Part shown: one piece after another, positions 46,589 to 56,900 of the stretch
Numbering within the stretch: the first letter of the stretch is position 1
How the letters are laid out: every line of letters starts with the position of its first letter
The notes under the pieces: generated by a model
Told to the model about the DNA's origin: nothing
Database searches by the model: none
Seen by the model: the letters and a program-made list of their open reading frames with translations, nothing else
NCBI RefSeq assembly: GCF_016545825.1
Contig: NC_052616.1
Location: forward strand, 57,371,278-57,435,277
Source: Eucalyptus grandis
Taxonomy: Eukaryota > Streptophyta > Magnoliopsida > Myrtales > Myrtaceae
Direction: 5' to 3'
Length of the DNA: 64,000 bases
Made by a program: the position numbers and the translations under genes

Positions 46589-47600
46589 CCATGCCTAAAT
46601 TTGGACAAACTCAAAAGCGGTGCATTTTGATAGAGCAATATGGTGTAGTGTCGGAAAGCCAATGTTAGACATGTCTAGTTGAGAACCCTATCAAGATGAG
46701 TAGTCTCCTAGAGACAAAATCATGGAGTCGGTATATGATTGATTAAAGTGGATAGTACCTTTGAGAATTAGGCCAGAGAGTCGCATGGTGACCTAGAAAA
46801 AAAAACATCAATTTCATTTTCTTTCCCATAAAAATGAGTAGCTCGAGCAAAAGACGCTTTCGGAGGGGTCTGAACCTTAGGCTGTGTCGTCACTGTCCAT
46901 TTAATCTATCAGCTTACTATGTTGCCATTGTGGAAAATTCAAAGCTATTGGTGTCACCGAAATCACTTTCATCCGCATCTCCTCTCTCTCTCTCTCTCTA
47001 CACCAACATCGCATACATATCTTGACTTATCGTCCTCGTGCCACCGCGTTGAAACCAAAGAAGAACGCAATTTGCGTCCATCTTATGCGTCTGTCCCCCG
47101 ATTATTGATGGCCTAACTAACCCCAACTCCCGTGGCTTTCATAGTTATAAATGGACTACAATGTTTTTTATTTCAGGGATGATCTCTGACCAATTTGTCT
47201 TGACTCGTGATAATTTGTCTGACCTTCCCGAAGAAACAAAAGCTATCTAATAGTTTTTATTATTATTTAAACTATCAATTTCCAATTTTTAAGTGCTCAC
47301 TTTAGAGGCCACGTTGGTTCGATTTTGGAAAATGTAAATGCATTCGGGCTAAAGGAATTTTCGGAAATATAAATAATATTTGATCATTTGTATTTTGAAA
47401 ACACATTGGGAAGCAACTTTAACCCGAATGCCGCTTAGTAAATATGACACTTTGTAAATGACTTTTGCTAATTAAAAAAAGAAAAGAAATCAAACTATTT
47501 GCCTACAAAACTTAACGGCCTCCAACCAGCTTCGCTAGTATTTAAGACGTTCACCAGCAAGTTAGGGTTTTCGATGACATTTCCAGAATTATGAAATTGA
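46589..47600 (+). repeat. Tandem unit T, copy 2 (uninterrupted)
   Basis: About 1 kb, directly after copy 1 and in the same orientation. It keeps the empty target site of the solo LTR. It holds a CT microsatellite near 46980-47000. No convincing reading frame. Confidence 0.82.
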
Positions 47601-47817
47601 GCAAGAGCAAAGTTGAAAGAAAATAAAAAAACACTAGTGCATTTCAAGAATGTTACTTTTCAAAGTACCTCCAAAACTACGTTGGGGTAAAGGCCTTTAG
47701 AGGCATTTGGAAATGCAATTGTATTTCCTCAAGGTTAGAATAAATTGAACAAAACACCATTCCTTTGCCCAAGGGACTTTAGAATCCCAAAGCCCATTTC
47801 TAATGTTGAACTAAACA

Positions 47818-49864
47818 GGGCTAGAATGTGTCTTTTTTTGTAAAGGAAATCCGATACAAGTAAGTTTCCTAATTTCAGTCGGTTTTCTGGTTTGAGTATA
47901 TTTTTAAGAGGAGTTTTCTATATTGAATTCAAATATCATGGCATACAGGAGATAGAATTCTACTCAGTTGACTCAAACTAGAGCAAACAAGAAGAATGTT
48001 AATTTTACATGTGTGGGAGTTTTTTATGTAAGTTATTTGTAAGAAATTGTGAGATAACAATTTTTTTTTTTTTTTTTTTTTTTGGTGATTGGGGGATGGG
48101 AACAAATAATCAATCGAGTGATTGTAAATTGTGTATTTTTAGATTTATATGGGATCTCATGATAACAAGCTCTCCTCACAAGGTAAGTACCTACATTTGG
48201 ACCAAACCACAAGATTTTCTAATGTCCTTGTCGTTTCTTATTGATTTCTCTAGTAATTTCACTCTCTTGTGTTTGACTTATATTACAAGATCTGTTGCTT
48301 CCATGTTATTTTTGCAACAATTGGTATCAAAGTTAAGACTAGGATTTTTAGTATTTATTTGGGGCTTTTGCTTGTCTAACCACTGTAAAATTTTTGTTGT
48401 TGTAATTATTTATGAAGCAAAAGTATAAATGAAAGATTTAGGTTCTACAAAGAAAATACCAGCCATGGAAATTTCGCGTGATAGGGCTAGATGGTTTTTA
48501 TGTCTGTCTCAAAAGCAATATATTGAAAATATTGTGGTGGGTTTAACATGCAGTGGGCAAAATTCATCAATATGACTTTAACTGTGCACTCTAAACTATC
48601 TAATAAGTTATTGCCACAAACTAAGGATTAAGAGGAGCATATGTCCTGTTGGGTAGTATTATGCATTCCATCTTATACACTAGGCCCGATATTTTACAAG
48701 TTGGGAATGTTGTTAACTATTATATGAAGCATTGTGGTAAGACTCATTGAAAAGCTATGAAGTGGATCTTAAGATGTTTAAAGGGGACAACAAACACTGA
48801 TATAGTGTATTGGAGGGACGGCAATGATAGTGTGGCTAGGGGTTACATGTATTTGGATCACGCCAGTGACTTGAATGAGTGAAGGTCTTAAGTAGAATAT
48901 GTATATGCGCTAGTAGGTGGTGTAGTAAGTTGGAAAGTTCCCTTATAGGATAATACGGGCTTGTCTTTAGCCAATGCAAAGTGCATGCATAGACCTTCAT
49001 AGCAAATGAGGTGATATGACTGAGGAATTTGCTCTTGAACTTTGGGTTGAAGCAAAAAAGTGTTGCCATACATTGTGATAGCCAAGATGAGATATGTCCC
49101 ACTTCGAATTTGATTTATCTCAAACAGACAAAACATATTGACATCAAGTACTATTTTATCCAAGATTTCATGGCAATTGGCAACGCAGTTGTGAAAAGGA
49201 TTGTGACAGTAGAGAACTTGACATCATGGCGACAAAGCTCATTCCTCTAGCAAAGCTTAAGCCTTGTTGGAGCTCAATTAGGGTCTATAGAGAATGATCG
49301 CTCATTGGGGCATTGGGAGAGCTGACATGGATGATGAGCACTACAACTTAGCTACAAATATTGATCCAAGGTGGAGATTTATTAGAATATTTTTTTATTT
49401 TCTCAAGGAACCCGATTTAAGTAAGCTTCCTACTATAAATAGGTTTTTTTCGTTTGAGTGATTTCCTACTTTGTGTAGGTTTCTTAAAGGAGTTTCTTCT
49501 TTTGGATATAAATATCATGTATATATAAAAGATGGAATTCTATTTGGTGGACACACACATCAGAGTAAACAAGAAGATTGTTAAAATTTTATGTTTGTTA
49601 GTTTTCCAAATGAGTTGCCTTTAAGAGATAATGATATAACACTTGTACATTTGCTTTGGGAGACATACTTGAGCTATTGAGCTTGTATACTTAGTAGTAT
49701 GCGAATTCATAATGGAAGTGGCATGCTTTCCCAGTGGAATAGATATTGAAACTCAGACTAAATCAAATGAATATTTTGTGTCATTACTATTTGTCATTAA
49801 TCTTTTTAATAATTTTGCTCTATTGATTTTGACTTGAATCACAAGACTCGTGAACTTCTGCACA
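47818..49864 (+). mobile_element. Copia-4: internally deleted old copia element
   Basis: The 5' LTR lies at about 47818-48319, followed by a primer site TGGTATCAAAG (48322-48332). Gag, protease, integrase and most of the RT are missing. What follows, in broken frames, is the end of RT (MKDLGSTKKIPAMEISRDRA at 48429, LSQKQYIENI) and RNase H to about 49360 (KHIDIKYYFIQDF near 49140). A polypurine-like AAGGTGGAGATT precedes the 3' LTR (49380-49864). It is not a Sirevirus; the RT/RNase H wording is that of other plant copia lineages. The left boundary is approximate. Confidence 0.75.
48429..49360 (+). pseudogene. Copia-4 RT end and RNase H (broken)
   Basis: A remnant of the element's copying enzyme with no continuous frame. 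Recognisable blocks are MKDLGSTKKIPAMEISRDRA, the SYTLGPIF region (from a TRPDI-type block), a YLDHASDL block (near 48850) and KQTKHIDIKYYFIQDFMAIG. Its homologue at 52700-53360 shares these blocks. Confidence 0.75.
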
Positions 49865-50278
49865 GTTCAAAACTTTGTTAGTTGGGTTCACTCCTATGTG
49901 GAGGAAGCCCAATGAGTTGCAAGCCCAAAAAGGGCTTGAGCCCATATTATAAGTTATATGGAGAAATAGGGTTTCTCACTATTTATATAAAGTGGTAGCT
50001 GCAAAAGGAAATAGTAACAAGAGAAAAAGAGAAAGCAAAAATTTGGGGGTTGAGGCAATATCTAATTTACATCAAGCTAGCATCGGAGGTCGATTCGTGG
50101 TCCAATTGAGCTGAAATTTTGTCAGTATGTTCATGGCACAATTTTCTCGAATCTGAACGGCTTGATTTTCATTTGAAGCTCCCTACATCAAGTTTTTAGT
50201 GGATTGATCAAAACCTGCGTTTTTGGTCAAATTTATCCTTGATCTCTTGTGAAATTCAAGTGTATTGAAGTGTATTGC

Positions 50279-50491
50279 AACCACCGCCTGCGGTGGCCTA
50301 GTTGGATAAGGCTCCCATAATCCTTTGCGAGGATGAGAGGAATTCGAATCCCGCTGGCCGCACAGGATCTTAAGTGCGACGTTAGGGTGGTGGGTCCTCC
50401 ACTAGCGTTGTCGGTGGGTCCTCCACTAGCGTTGTCCTAAGGTTTGCCCGCCGGCTGTCGGCTTACGGGGTTCCCTGGGTCATCAAAAAAA
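50279..50491 (+). mobile_element. tRNA-derived SINE with A-tail
   Basis: The head carries RNA polymerase III box A (TGGCCTAGTTGG) and box B (AATTCGAATCCCG), so it derives from a tRNA gene. A body of about 100 bp contains a tandem copy of GGTGGGTCCTCCACTAGCGT, and it ends in an A-run (50485-50494). It is flanked by AAGTGTATTGC (50268-50278 and 50498-50508); a longer match, AAATTCAAGTGTATTG, is also possible (50252-50267 and 50492-50507), so the exact start is ambiguous. Confidence 0.75.
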
Positions 50492-50924
50492 AAATTCAAG
50501 TGTATTGCCAAGAATTATGTTCTCGAGGTCTTTGCTGTTATGTACCTCTAGTATTTGCTAGAGAAGAACATTGTTCACCCAATTTTGTTGATAGTGAAGA
50601 TTTTTGGGTGGATTCTAGTCCCATGGTTTTTTTATCTCCTCACATCAAGGAGGTTTTCCACGTAAAAAAATCGTTTTGTGTTCGCGTGCTTGGTATTTAT
50701 TTTACTCTACTATATCGATTCCTACTAGGTTTACACAAGATGGGAGATTATTTTATTTCGCTGCGTTAATTCGATATTGTTCGAATTGTTACTCTTCTCC
50801 CATCAAACTCGACCCTTGAATTTCGATTCGCAATAATGTGTGTGTAATAAATTTTAAAAAAAGCAATATTTCAGCTTTGAAGTTTTCAGTTGTGCTGTTG
50901 AAGCTAATTTTAATTCCACATTTC

Positions 50925-50930
<6 letters not shown>

Positions 50931-50965
<35 letters not shown>
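50931..50965. repeat. (TA)n microsatellite
   Basis: About 17 uninterrupted TA units. Confidence 0.95.
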
Positions 50966-50968
<3 letters not shown>

Positions 50969-50975
50969 ACCATAA

Positions 50976-52397
50976 ATTGCTCAGCTTTCGCTTTGGTATC
51001 CCTCGTCTAATATTCATCTATATGAAATCTCATCCATCACTTACATATGGTTCTATAGACCACATGATACACAAGAAGTTATTGTGTAGACTTATTTTAA
51101 TTCATTACATCCATCATATATTAAAAAAGAGTAAGAAAATCGAGTCCTGTGTAAAAAACATAAATTCTTCCTACTTGCCATTAGTAGAACAAGTCTATAT
51201 TCTGATACTTCTCTACGATATTATTAAAAATGCACTATGACAAATAGAGGCGTAAGTATAGTAAAAGTGCCAAAACTTATGTACGGCACTCACTTTAGTA
51301 TCAAAAGTTTATTTTGAATCACTTAAATGCTAAAATTTGAAAAACAATCTTTTCAATGTCAACTCCAATCTAATTGGCCAAAAATCTGACGTGTCACTTT
51401 TTTTTATTAATTTTTGAAGCCACATGGCTTGTCGAATAGTATAATCAGCATGTAAAAAATAAAACAACACCGTTTAAATCCCCAAATTGATTGAGAATTG
51501 GAAGTTGAAAAACCTAACTAGCAATTTGAGCACCTACTTTGATTTTCCCTCAAAATTATTAGTTCAATCTTGCAAATGGAGGGTAGAAGCTTTAGTAGCG
51601 CTCACAATTGTTCCACAAATAGCGAATTAGATGGTGAGTGTTACTGTTATTGTGGATTACCGAGTCTGAGAAGAAGCTTTGGTAGTGGCCAGCAAATGAC
51701 AACACAACTATGACAGCGACCAAGTGACATTGGGCAAGCGACATTGGGTGATCAAGCAAACTATGGTGGGCATCGGGCAAGCAGCATGCTTCGTATGTGG
51801 GAAGAACAGATCGATGCCCTAATTTTAGTCCCCGTTTTATCGATGTTGTTTTAGCCAAATCTATGCATCATCATTTTTTAAAGGTAGTCCATATATGATG
51901 GCAAAATGTTGTTTCTTAAGGAGTACAAAAAACAACATCATTTATGCCATTCCACATAGATTGCATTTTAAAAATTTTGTCATGTCAACTTATTTTTTAT
52001 TAATATAAAAGCCATGTAATAATTTGGCCGGAATCTCTCACTGATGACACCAAAGTAATCTTTTCTTTATCTAATTCGACACTTAAGTGAGCTAGTGGAA
52101 ATTTTTGGCACCAAAATTAGCGTCGTATACATGTCTTAGCACTTCTAGTGTACTTAACCCACAAATAGAATATTTCACTAAGCAGGACCTTGCTTGCATT
52201 TGTAGTCATTGGATTACAACCACCTGAACATTAGTAACAAAGATATTTTGGCAATGTTTTTTTTTTTTTATGTACCAGATTTATCTTCCGGGTAGTTCCC
52301 ATGACAAAAATATATAGGAGAGCAGACTCTGGCTCTTCTTCTTCTTCCACTAATTCCGTGCCTGTGCAGCAAGACCAAGGGATTCATCAACGTAGAA
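50976..52397 (+). repeat. Duplicated CRK promoter region, unit 1 (with MULE-3 inside)
   Basis: 50976-51239 and 52170-52397 match 53851-54402 in order (shared words: ATGATACACAAGAAGTTATTGT / ATGATACACAATAAGTTATTGT, TGATACTTCTC, CTTGCTTGCATTTGTAG, ATATATAGGAGAGCAGAC, CTGTGCAGCAAGACCAAGGG). It is the 5' flank of psiCRK-3. Confidence 0.85.
51249..52160. mobile_element. MULE-3: non-autonomous Mutator-like element, 0.9 kb
   Basis: Inverted ends: left GGCGTAAGTATAGTAAAAGT, right (reverse complement) GGGTTAAGTACACTAGAAGT, similar to MULE-1. A perfect 9-bp duplication ACAAATAGA lies at 51240-51248 and 52161-52169. The duplicated promoter unit 2 lacks it (near 54050-54070), giving an empty site. No transposase frame. 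Confidence 0.92.
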
Positions 52398-52413
52398 ATG
52401 AGTTATTGCTTCA

Positions 52414-52452
<39 letters not shown>

Positions 52453-52595
52453 CCTTCTTCATATATTTTGCAGCTACCGAATTAGCACCTACGTTTCTAC
52501 GGCACTACTGCCCAAACACCACCCTCTTCACTCCCAACTCCACCTACCAAACCAACCTCAACGCCCTCCTCTCTTCCCTCTCCTCTCATTCTTAG
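52398..52595 (+). pseudogene. psiCRK-3: signal peptide and start of DUF26-1 only
   Basis: Starts MSYCFTIS, then a Leu-Ser repeat from a CT microsatellite, then APTFLRHYCPNTTLFTPNS, closely like the gene at 54403. The frame ends after LLSSLSSHS in a stop at 52593-52595, where copia sequence takes over. It is a duplicated CRK 5' end cut at the duplication junction. A secreted 65-residue peptide could in theory be made, but no cysteine-motif remains. Confidence 0.85.
52416..52447 (+). repeat. (CT)n microsatellite inside the psiCRK-3 signal peptide
   Basis: About 16 CT units encode alternating Leu-Ser residues. The paralogue at 54420 has only a short version (TCTCCCTCTCTCTTCTCTTC). Confidence 0.92.
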
Positions 52596-52596
52596 T

Positions 52597-53850
52597 GGCT
52601 AGCAACAATGATCTACGAGAAGGAATCATTCCATCGGAATCAAACATAGGAGCTAATCAAAGTATCCAATAGCTAGAAGATTGTCAAGTGCAAATAGGTC
52701 TATTAACGAAAGGAGAGCATTCCTGGTGTCAAGGTAGTAAGGTATAAGGCAAGATATGTTGCAAAGAGATATACTAAGTGACAAGGCATTCACTACAACA
52801 AGGTGTTATATCATGTGGTAAACATCTATTGAGTATTACTTACTTTAGAGGGGACACCAAACGTTGGTATAGCGTGTTGAAGGGACGACAATGATAGTGT
52901 GGCTAGATGTTACATGGATTCATATAACGCTAGTGACTTGGATGGGCGAAGGTCTTTAGTGGGGTACATATATGCCCTAATAGATGGTGCAATGAGTTAG
53001 AAAGCGCTCTCATAGGATAATGTTGGCTTATCTTCAACTAACACAAAGTGCATGCATTGACCTTCATAGCAAAGGAGGCAATATAATTGAGGCATTTGCT
53101 CTTGAATTTTGGGTTGAAGCAAAAATGTTTTGACACACACTATGATGGCCAAGGTGGGATATATCTCGCTTTGAATTCAATTTATCTCAAATGGACAAAG
53201 CATATTGGCATCCAGTACTATTTCATCCAAGATTTAATGGCAATTGGCAAGCTTGTTGTGAAAAGGATCGGGACAGTGAAGAGCCTGACAAGGATGATGA
53301 TGAAGCTCATTCCTCTAGCAAAGCTCAAGCTTTGTTGGAGCTCGATTAGGGTCTGTAGAGAATGATTGCTTGTTGGGGCATTAGGAGAGCCAACATAGAT
53401 GATGAACACTACGACTGAGCTACAAATATTGATCCAAGGTGGAGATTTATTAGAATATTTTGAGTGTCTCAATGAACCCAATTTAAGTAAGTTTCCTACT
53501 GCGAATCGGTTTTTTAGTTTGAGTGATTTCCTAGTTTGAGTAGGTTTCATAAAATGAGTTTCTTGTTTTGGACATAAATATCATGTATAGATAGAGCACA
53601 CATTAAAGTTAACAAGAAGATTGTTAAATTTTGATATGTTTGAGAGATTTCCAAATGAGATCTCTATATGAGATTATGAGATATCACTTGTACATTTACT
53701 TTGGGAGTAGTTAGGAGCTAAGAAATTCTTGAGCTATTGAGCGATTGTATACTCGGTACTATGCGAATTCATAATTGAAGTGGCGCACTTTCCCAGTGGA
53801 ATAGATATTGACACTCAAACTAAACAACATTTCTTTGATAATTTTGCTCT
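52597..53850 (+). mobile_element. Copia-5: duplicated 3' part of Copia-4 (RT end, RNase H, 3' LTR)
   Basis: Broken frames contain a block VVRYKARYVAKRYTK (near 52737, RT), SDLDGRRSL-like (near 52935, RNase H), and KHIGIQYYFIQDLMAIGKLV (53190-53240). After AAGGTGGAGATT follows LTR sequence 53448-53850 matching 49380-49830. No 5' LTR is present. The segment equals the 3' part of Copia-4, so it probably arose with the CRK promoter duplication and not by its own insertion. Confidence 0.75.
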
Positions 53851-54402
53851 ATCACTTTGGTGCCCCTAGTCTAGTAATCATCTAGATGATACACAATAAG
53901 TTATTGTGTAGACTTAGTCTAATTAATTGTATCAAATAAATATTAAAAAACAGCAAGAACAAGTCCCACTTAGAAAAAAAAATCTTACCAAATGCCATTC
54001 GTAGAACGAATCTATCTTCTGATACTTCTCAACGATATTATTAAGAATGTACTTTGATATATAGAATTTGTTACATGTCAATTTCCCATTAATTAGCTTT
54101 ACGACTGGGATACCACTAGGCTGGACTTTGCTTGCATTTGTAGCCATTGGATTACAACCATTTCAACATCAGTCACAAATATATATTGACAATCCAACGG
54201 GTGTAAATATTCAGGGCTTGAATGCCTAACCCCATAATTATTTAACAGATTTGGCAGTCTGGGTTAGGTTCCGTTTAATACAAGTACTTAATTTTCCAAT
54301 TAGTTCCCACGAAAAAGATATATAGGAGAGCAGACCGTGGCTCTTCTTCTTCCCATAATTCCGTTCCTGTGCAGCAAGACCAAGGGATTCATTGACATAA
54401 AA
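53851..54402 (+). repeat. Duplicated CRK promoter region, unit 2
   Basis: The 5' flank of the CRK ectodomain gene at 54403, matching unit 1 (50976-52397 without MULE-3). Possible TATA box ATATATA at 54318-54324, 79 bp before the start codon. Confidence 0.8.
54318..54324 (+). promoter_or_regulatory. Possible TATA box of the CRK ectodomain gene
   Basis: ATATATA followed by GGAGAGCAGAC, conserved in the duplicate at about 52310-52316. A distance of 79 bp to the ATG suits a short 5' UTR. Confidence 0.45.
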
Positions 54403-55207
54403 ATGAGTTCTTGCTTCACCATCTCCCTCTCTCTTCTCTTCTTCTTCATCAATTTTGTAGGTACTGAATCAGCACCCACGTTTCTACGGCATTACTGCCC
54501 AAACACCACCCTCTTCACTCCCAACTCCGCCTACCAATCCAACCTCAACACCCTCCTCTCTTCCCTCGCCTCTGCTGCCGCCGATGGCGCTGATGGCTTC
54601 GCCAATGCTACTGTTGGCCAAAACCATCCCGACCAGGTCTACGGGCTCTTTTTCTGCCGTGGTGACATCAACACCTCCACGTGCGGCGACTGCGTGGCCA
54701 CTGGAAAACAGGATATACTCCAAAGATGCCCCAACCAGCGAGTCTCCGTGATCTGGTACGATGAGTGTATGTTGAGGTACTCCGATGGGTCCATCTACTC
54801 GGTCATGGAACAAGTGCCTTCTTTCAAGACGTACCGCACCAGGAACATCACCAATCCAACACAGTTCATGCTAGTCCTGGGAGAGACCATGGACGACATC
54901 GCTGCGAGGGCTTCAGTCGGCAAGTCGGGGAAGAAACTTGCCGTTGCGGAGGCAAACTTTACGAGTTCGCAGAAGCTGTACACTCTCGCGCAGTGCACAC
55001 CGGACTTGACGGTGTTGGAGTGCAACACGTGCCTCCAGGCAAGAATCGGGGGTCTCCCACAGGGGAAGCAAGGTGGGAGGTTGTTCGCTCCAAGCTGCAG
55101 CATGAGGTTCGAGCTGTACCCATTTTACAATGCCTCGGCCATGGCGGCGCTGGTGCCTCCCCCGTCCTACCTTCGTTCTCCTCATGCTCCCGTGACCAGA
55201 CGTAAAG
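54403..55207 (+). CDS. CRK ectodomain exon (two DUF26 domains), membrane and kinase exons missing
   Basis: First exon of a cysteine-rich receptor-like kinase, 268 codons plus one base. Residues 1 to about 23 are a signal peptide. DUF26-1 has C85-x8-C94-x2-C97 (CRGDINTSTCGDC). DUF26-2 has C198-x8-C207-x2-C210 (CTPDLTVLECNTC) and ends CSMRFELYPFYN. The start at 54403 is chosen over the in-frame ATG at 54337 because it begins the signal peptide and is conserved in the paralogue at 52398. A GT donor at 55208 ends the exon in phase 1, as in other CRKs. No TM or kinase exon follows before the S-domain kinase at 56901. Read-through would stop at 55278. It may act as a secreted DUF26 protein (CRRSP-like) or be a truncated gene. 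All motif cysteines are intact. Confidence 0.85.
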
Positions 55208-55330
55208 GTACATGTTTGTTTTCGTATTTTGTTTTCTGTCATAACGGAAAAATCTGTCCAATTTTTATTTTTTTCTAGCGAACTACTTATCCTACTTTAT
55301 AGTTTGAATAAGCGGAGCGAACTTTTTAAT

Positions 55331-56090
55331 AAAAAGGGAAGAAAATGTCATAAGTGTCATAATCCTTATATACGGTGCCATAAATGTTTAATTGATTACT
55401 TAAGTATCATCAATTTGAAGGAAATTTACTTAAGTGACATCACTAGTCAAAATTCTAACATGTCAATAATTTAATATAAAATTATCAGATATGGCTCGAT
55501 AAGGAAATGATATCAAAAGCGTGCAGAAATGAGTCATTAGTCCTTTCTTACCTCCAAATTGATGAAGGGGGGCTTATCGAACTCAAATCCTAACCCTATC
55601 CCCAAGTTAGGTCCAACAGCGGCCAGTCTTTGTCCCCCAAGTGCCGCCAAAGAACATCCTTGGTGAGAAGGCGCCGCTACTGGTCTTCAAGGGTCGCCGC
55701 AATGGAAATTCCTTTGATTTGTGGTAACGTAGCTTTCTCTTCGTGGGATGGACCGGTATTATGTGTATTGACATTGGAGATTTTCCCTTTGAGGCTGCGA
55801 GCTCAAGCAGCAGCACTCAGGGCCCTATAGGATAGGGTATGCAGTGGGCTTGTGGCGATGTCTTTCATCTCAATTTCTTGAGCAATCAGTTGCTTGTCAA
55901 TTTGGTGCGAGGAAAGGGTTAAATGACGTCCTTTCTGCACACTTTTGATGATATTACTTATCCAGCAAGCCACGTCACATGATTTTATGTCAAAAGAAAT
56001 TACCAGTCACTTAAATGAATATCTTTTAAAATATTATGACACTCAAACGATTAATTGAAAATTTATGATATGTATAATATCATTTTCCCT
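55331..56090. mobile_element. MULE-like element, copy 1 of an inverted pair
   Basis: The ends are weak inverted repeats (CCATAAATGTTTAATTGATT on the left; ATCATAAATTTTCAATTAAT in the reverse complement of the right). Possible decayed 9-bp duplication CTTTTTAAT / CTTTCAAAT. The interior 55620-55830 matches 56297-56495 in reverse, so a second copy follows in opposite orientation. No transposase. Confidence 0.5.
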
Positions 56091-56129
56091 CTTTCAAATG
56101 ATGCCTTTTGCTAAGATGAGCGTATGACA

Positions 56130-56170
56130 ATCTACAAGTCATTTTCAAGTTAAATGATAAAAAGGAAAAG

Positions 56171-56207
<37 letters not shown>

Positions 56208-56770
56208 GTAGCTAATAAAGTAACTAAAATGAAAATATAATTTCACAATAACCTTACTTTGGTTAAAAAACAATGGGCGAAATTTGTGAATTATATTACC
56301 CATGGCCCTGAGTGCTACTGGCCTCAAAGGGAAAATCTCCAATATCACATCCGAAATTCCAGTCCAATGCCCATGGGAAGAAAGCTACATTACCACAAAT
56401 TGGAAGGATTCCCATTGAGGTCGCCCTTCAGAATCAGCAGCAGTGCCACCTCTAGCGCCTTCGCTCCAATGGTATCCTTTGACGGCACCCACAGGATAAA
56501 GATTCACCACCATTGGACCTAATTTGGGTTTAGGGTTTGAGTTGAATTTAGCCTTAATTTTGTCAATTTGGGTCAAGGAATGGCTAAATGATATTGTTTG
56601 TGAACACTCTAGAAGACATTATTTCCCCAGTGCGCCACGTCAAATGGTTTTATATTAAATTGAAGCCATGTTGGATGTTTTGGCAATACTCATATAAACT
56701 TGACAATTTTTAAAGTAATGAAACTCAAGTGATCAACTTAAAATTTACGATACCAAGGTCAGCGTGGTAC
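56130..56770. mobile_element. MULE-like element, inverted copy 2
   Basis: The core 56297-56495 is the inverted counterpart of 55620-55830: shared words are GGCCCTGAGTGCT, CCTCAAAGGGAAAATCTCCA, GAAAGCTAC, TTACCACAAAT. The right flank 56640-56770 resembles the ends of copy 1. Boundaries are approximate. It includes a (GA)n microsatellite. Confidence 0.45.
56177..56204. repeat. (GA)n microsatellite
   Basis: About 14 GA units. Confidence 0.93.
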
Positions 56771-56900
56771 AAAAGTTTTAGTACCGGTCATGTCATTTTC
56801 ATGATTCAGGTCTCTATCCACTTTGATATGCTTATAAGAGGTGAAGTTTCCCAAGGCATTTTTTCACAAATACTTGTTGATTCTGTTTCAAATAATTCCA

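Larger units (their letters stand above)
49865..50975 (+). other. Insertion present in duplication unit 1 only
   Basis: Unit 2 (52.6-54.4 kb) has no counterpart of this 1.1-kb segment. Text such as TGTTAGTTGGGTTCACTCC followed by a stem-rich leader resembles a copia LTR, but ends and target duplications were not found. It contains the SINE at 50279-50491 and a TA microsatellite. Confidence 0.45.

Noticed and set aside
50279..50360. A functional tRNA gene
   Set aside because: Boxes A and B are present, but the sequence cannot be folded by eye into a full cloverleaf and it continues into a SINE body with an A-tail.
52301..52672. A 123-codon plus-strand frame covering the psiCRK-3 start
   Set aside because: It is an alternative frame of the CRK promoter and signal peptide with no domain; the CRK-like frame at 52398 explains the region.
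54484..55261. Minus-strand and shifted frames across the CRK ectodomain exon
   Set aside because: Shadows of the real plus-strand frame, which carries the conserved cysteines.
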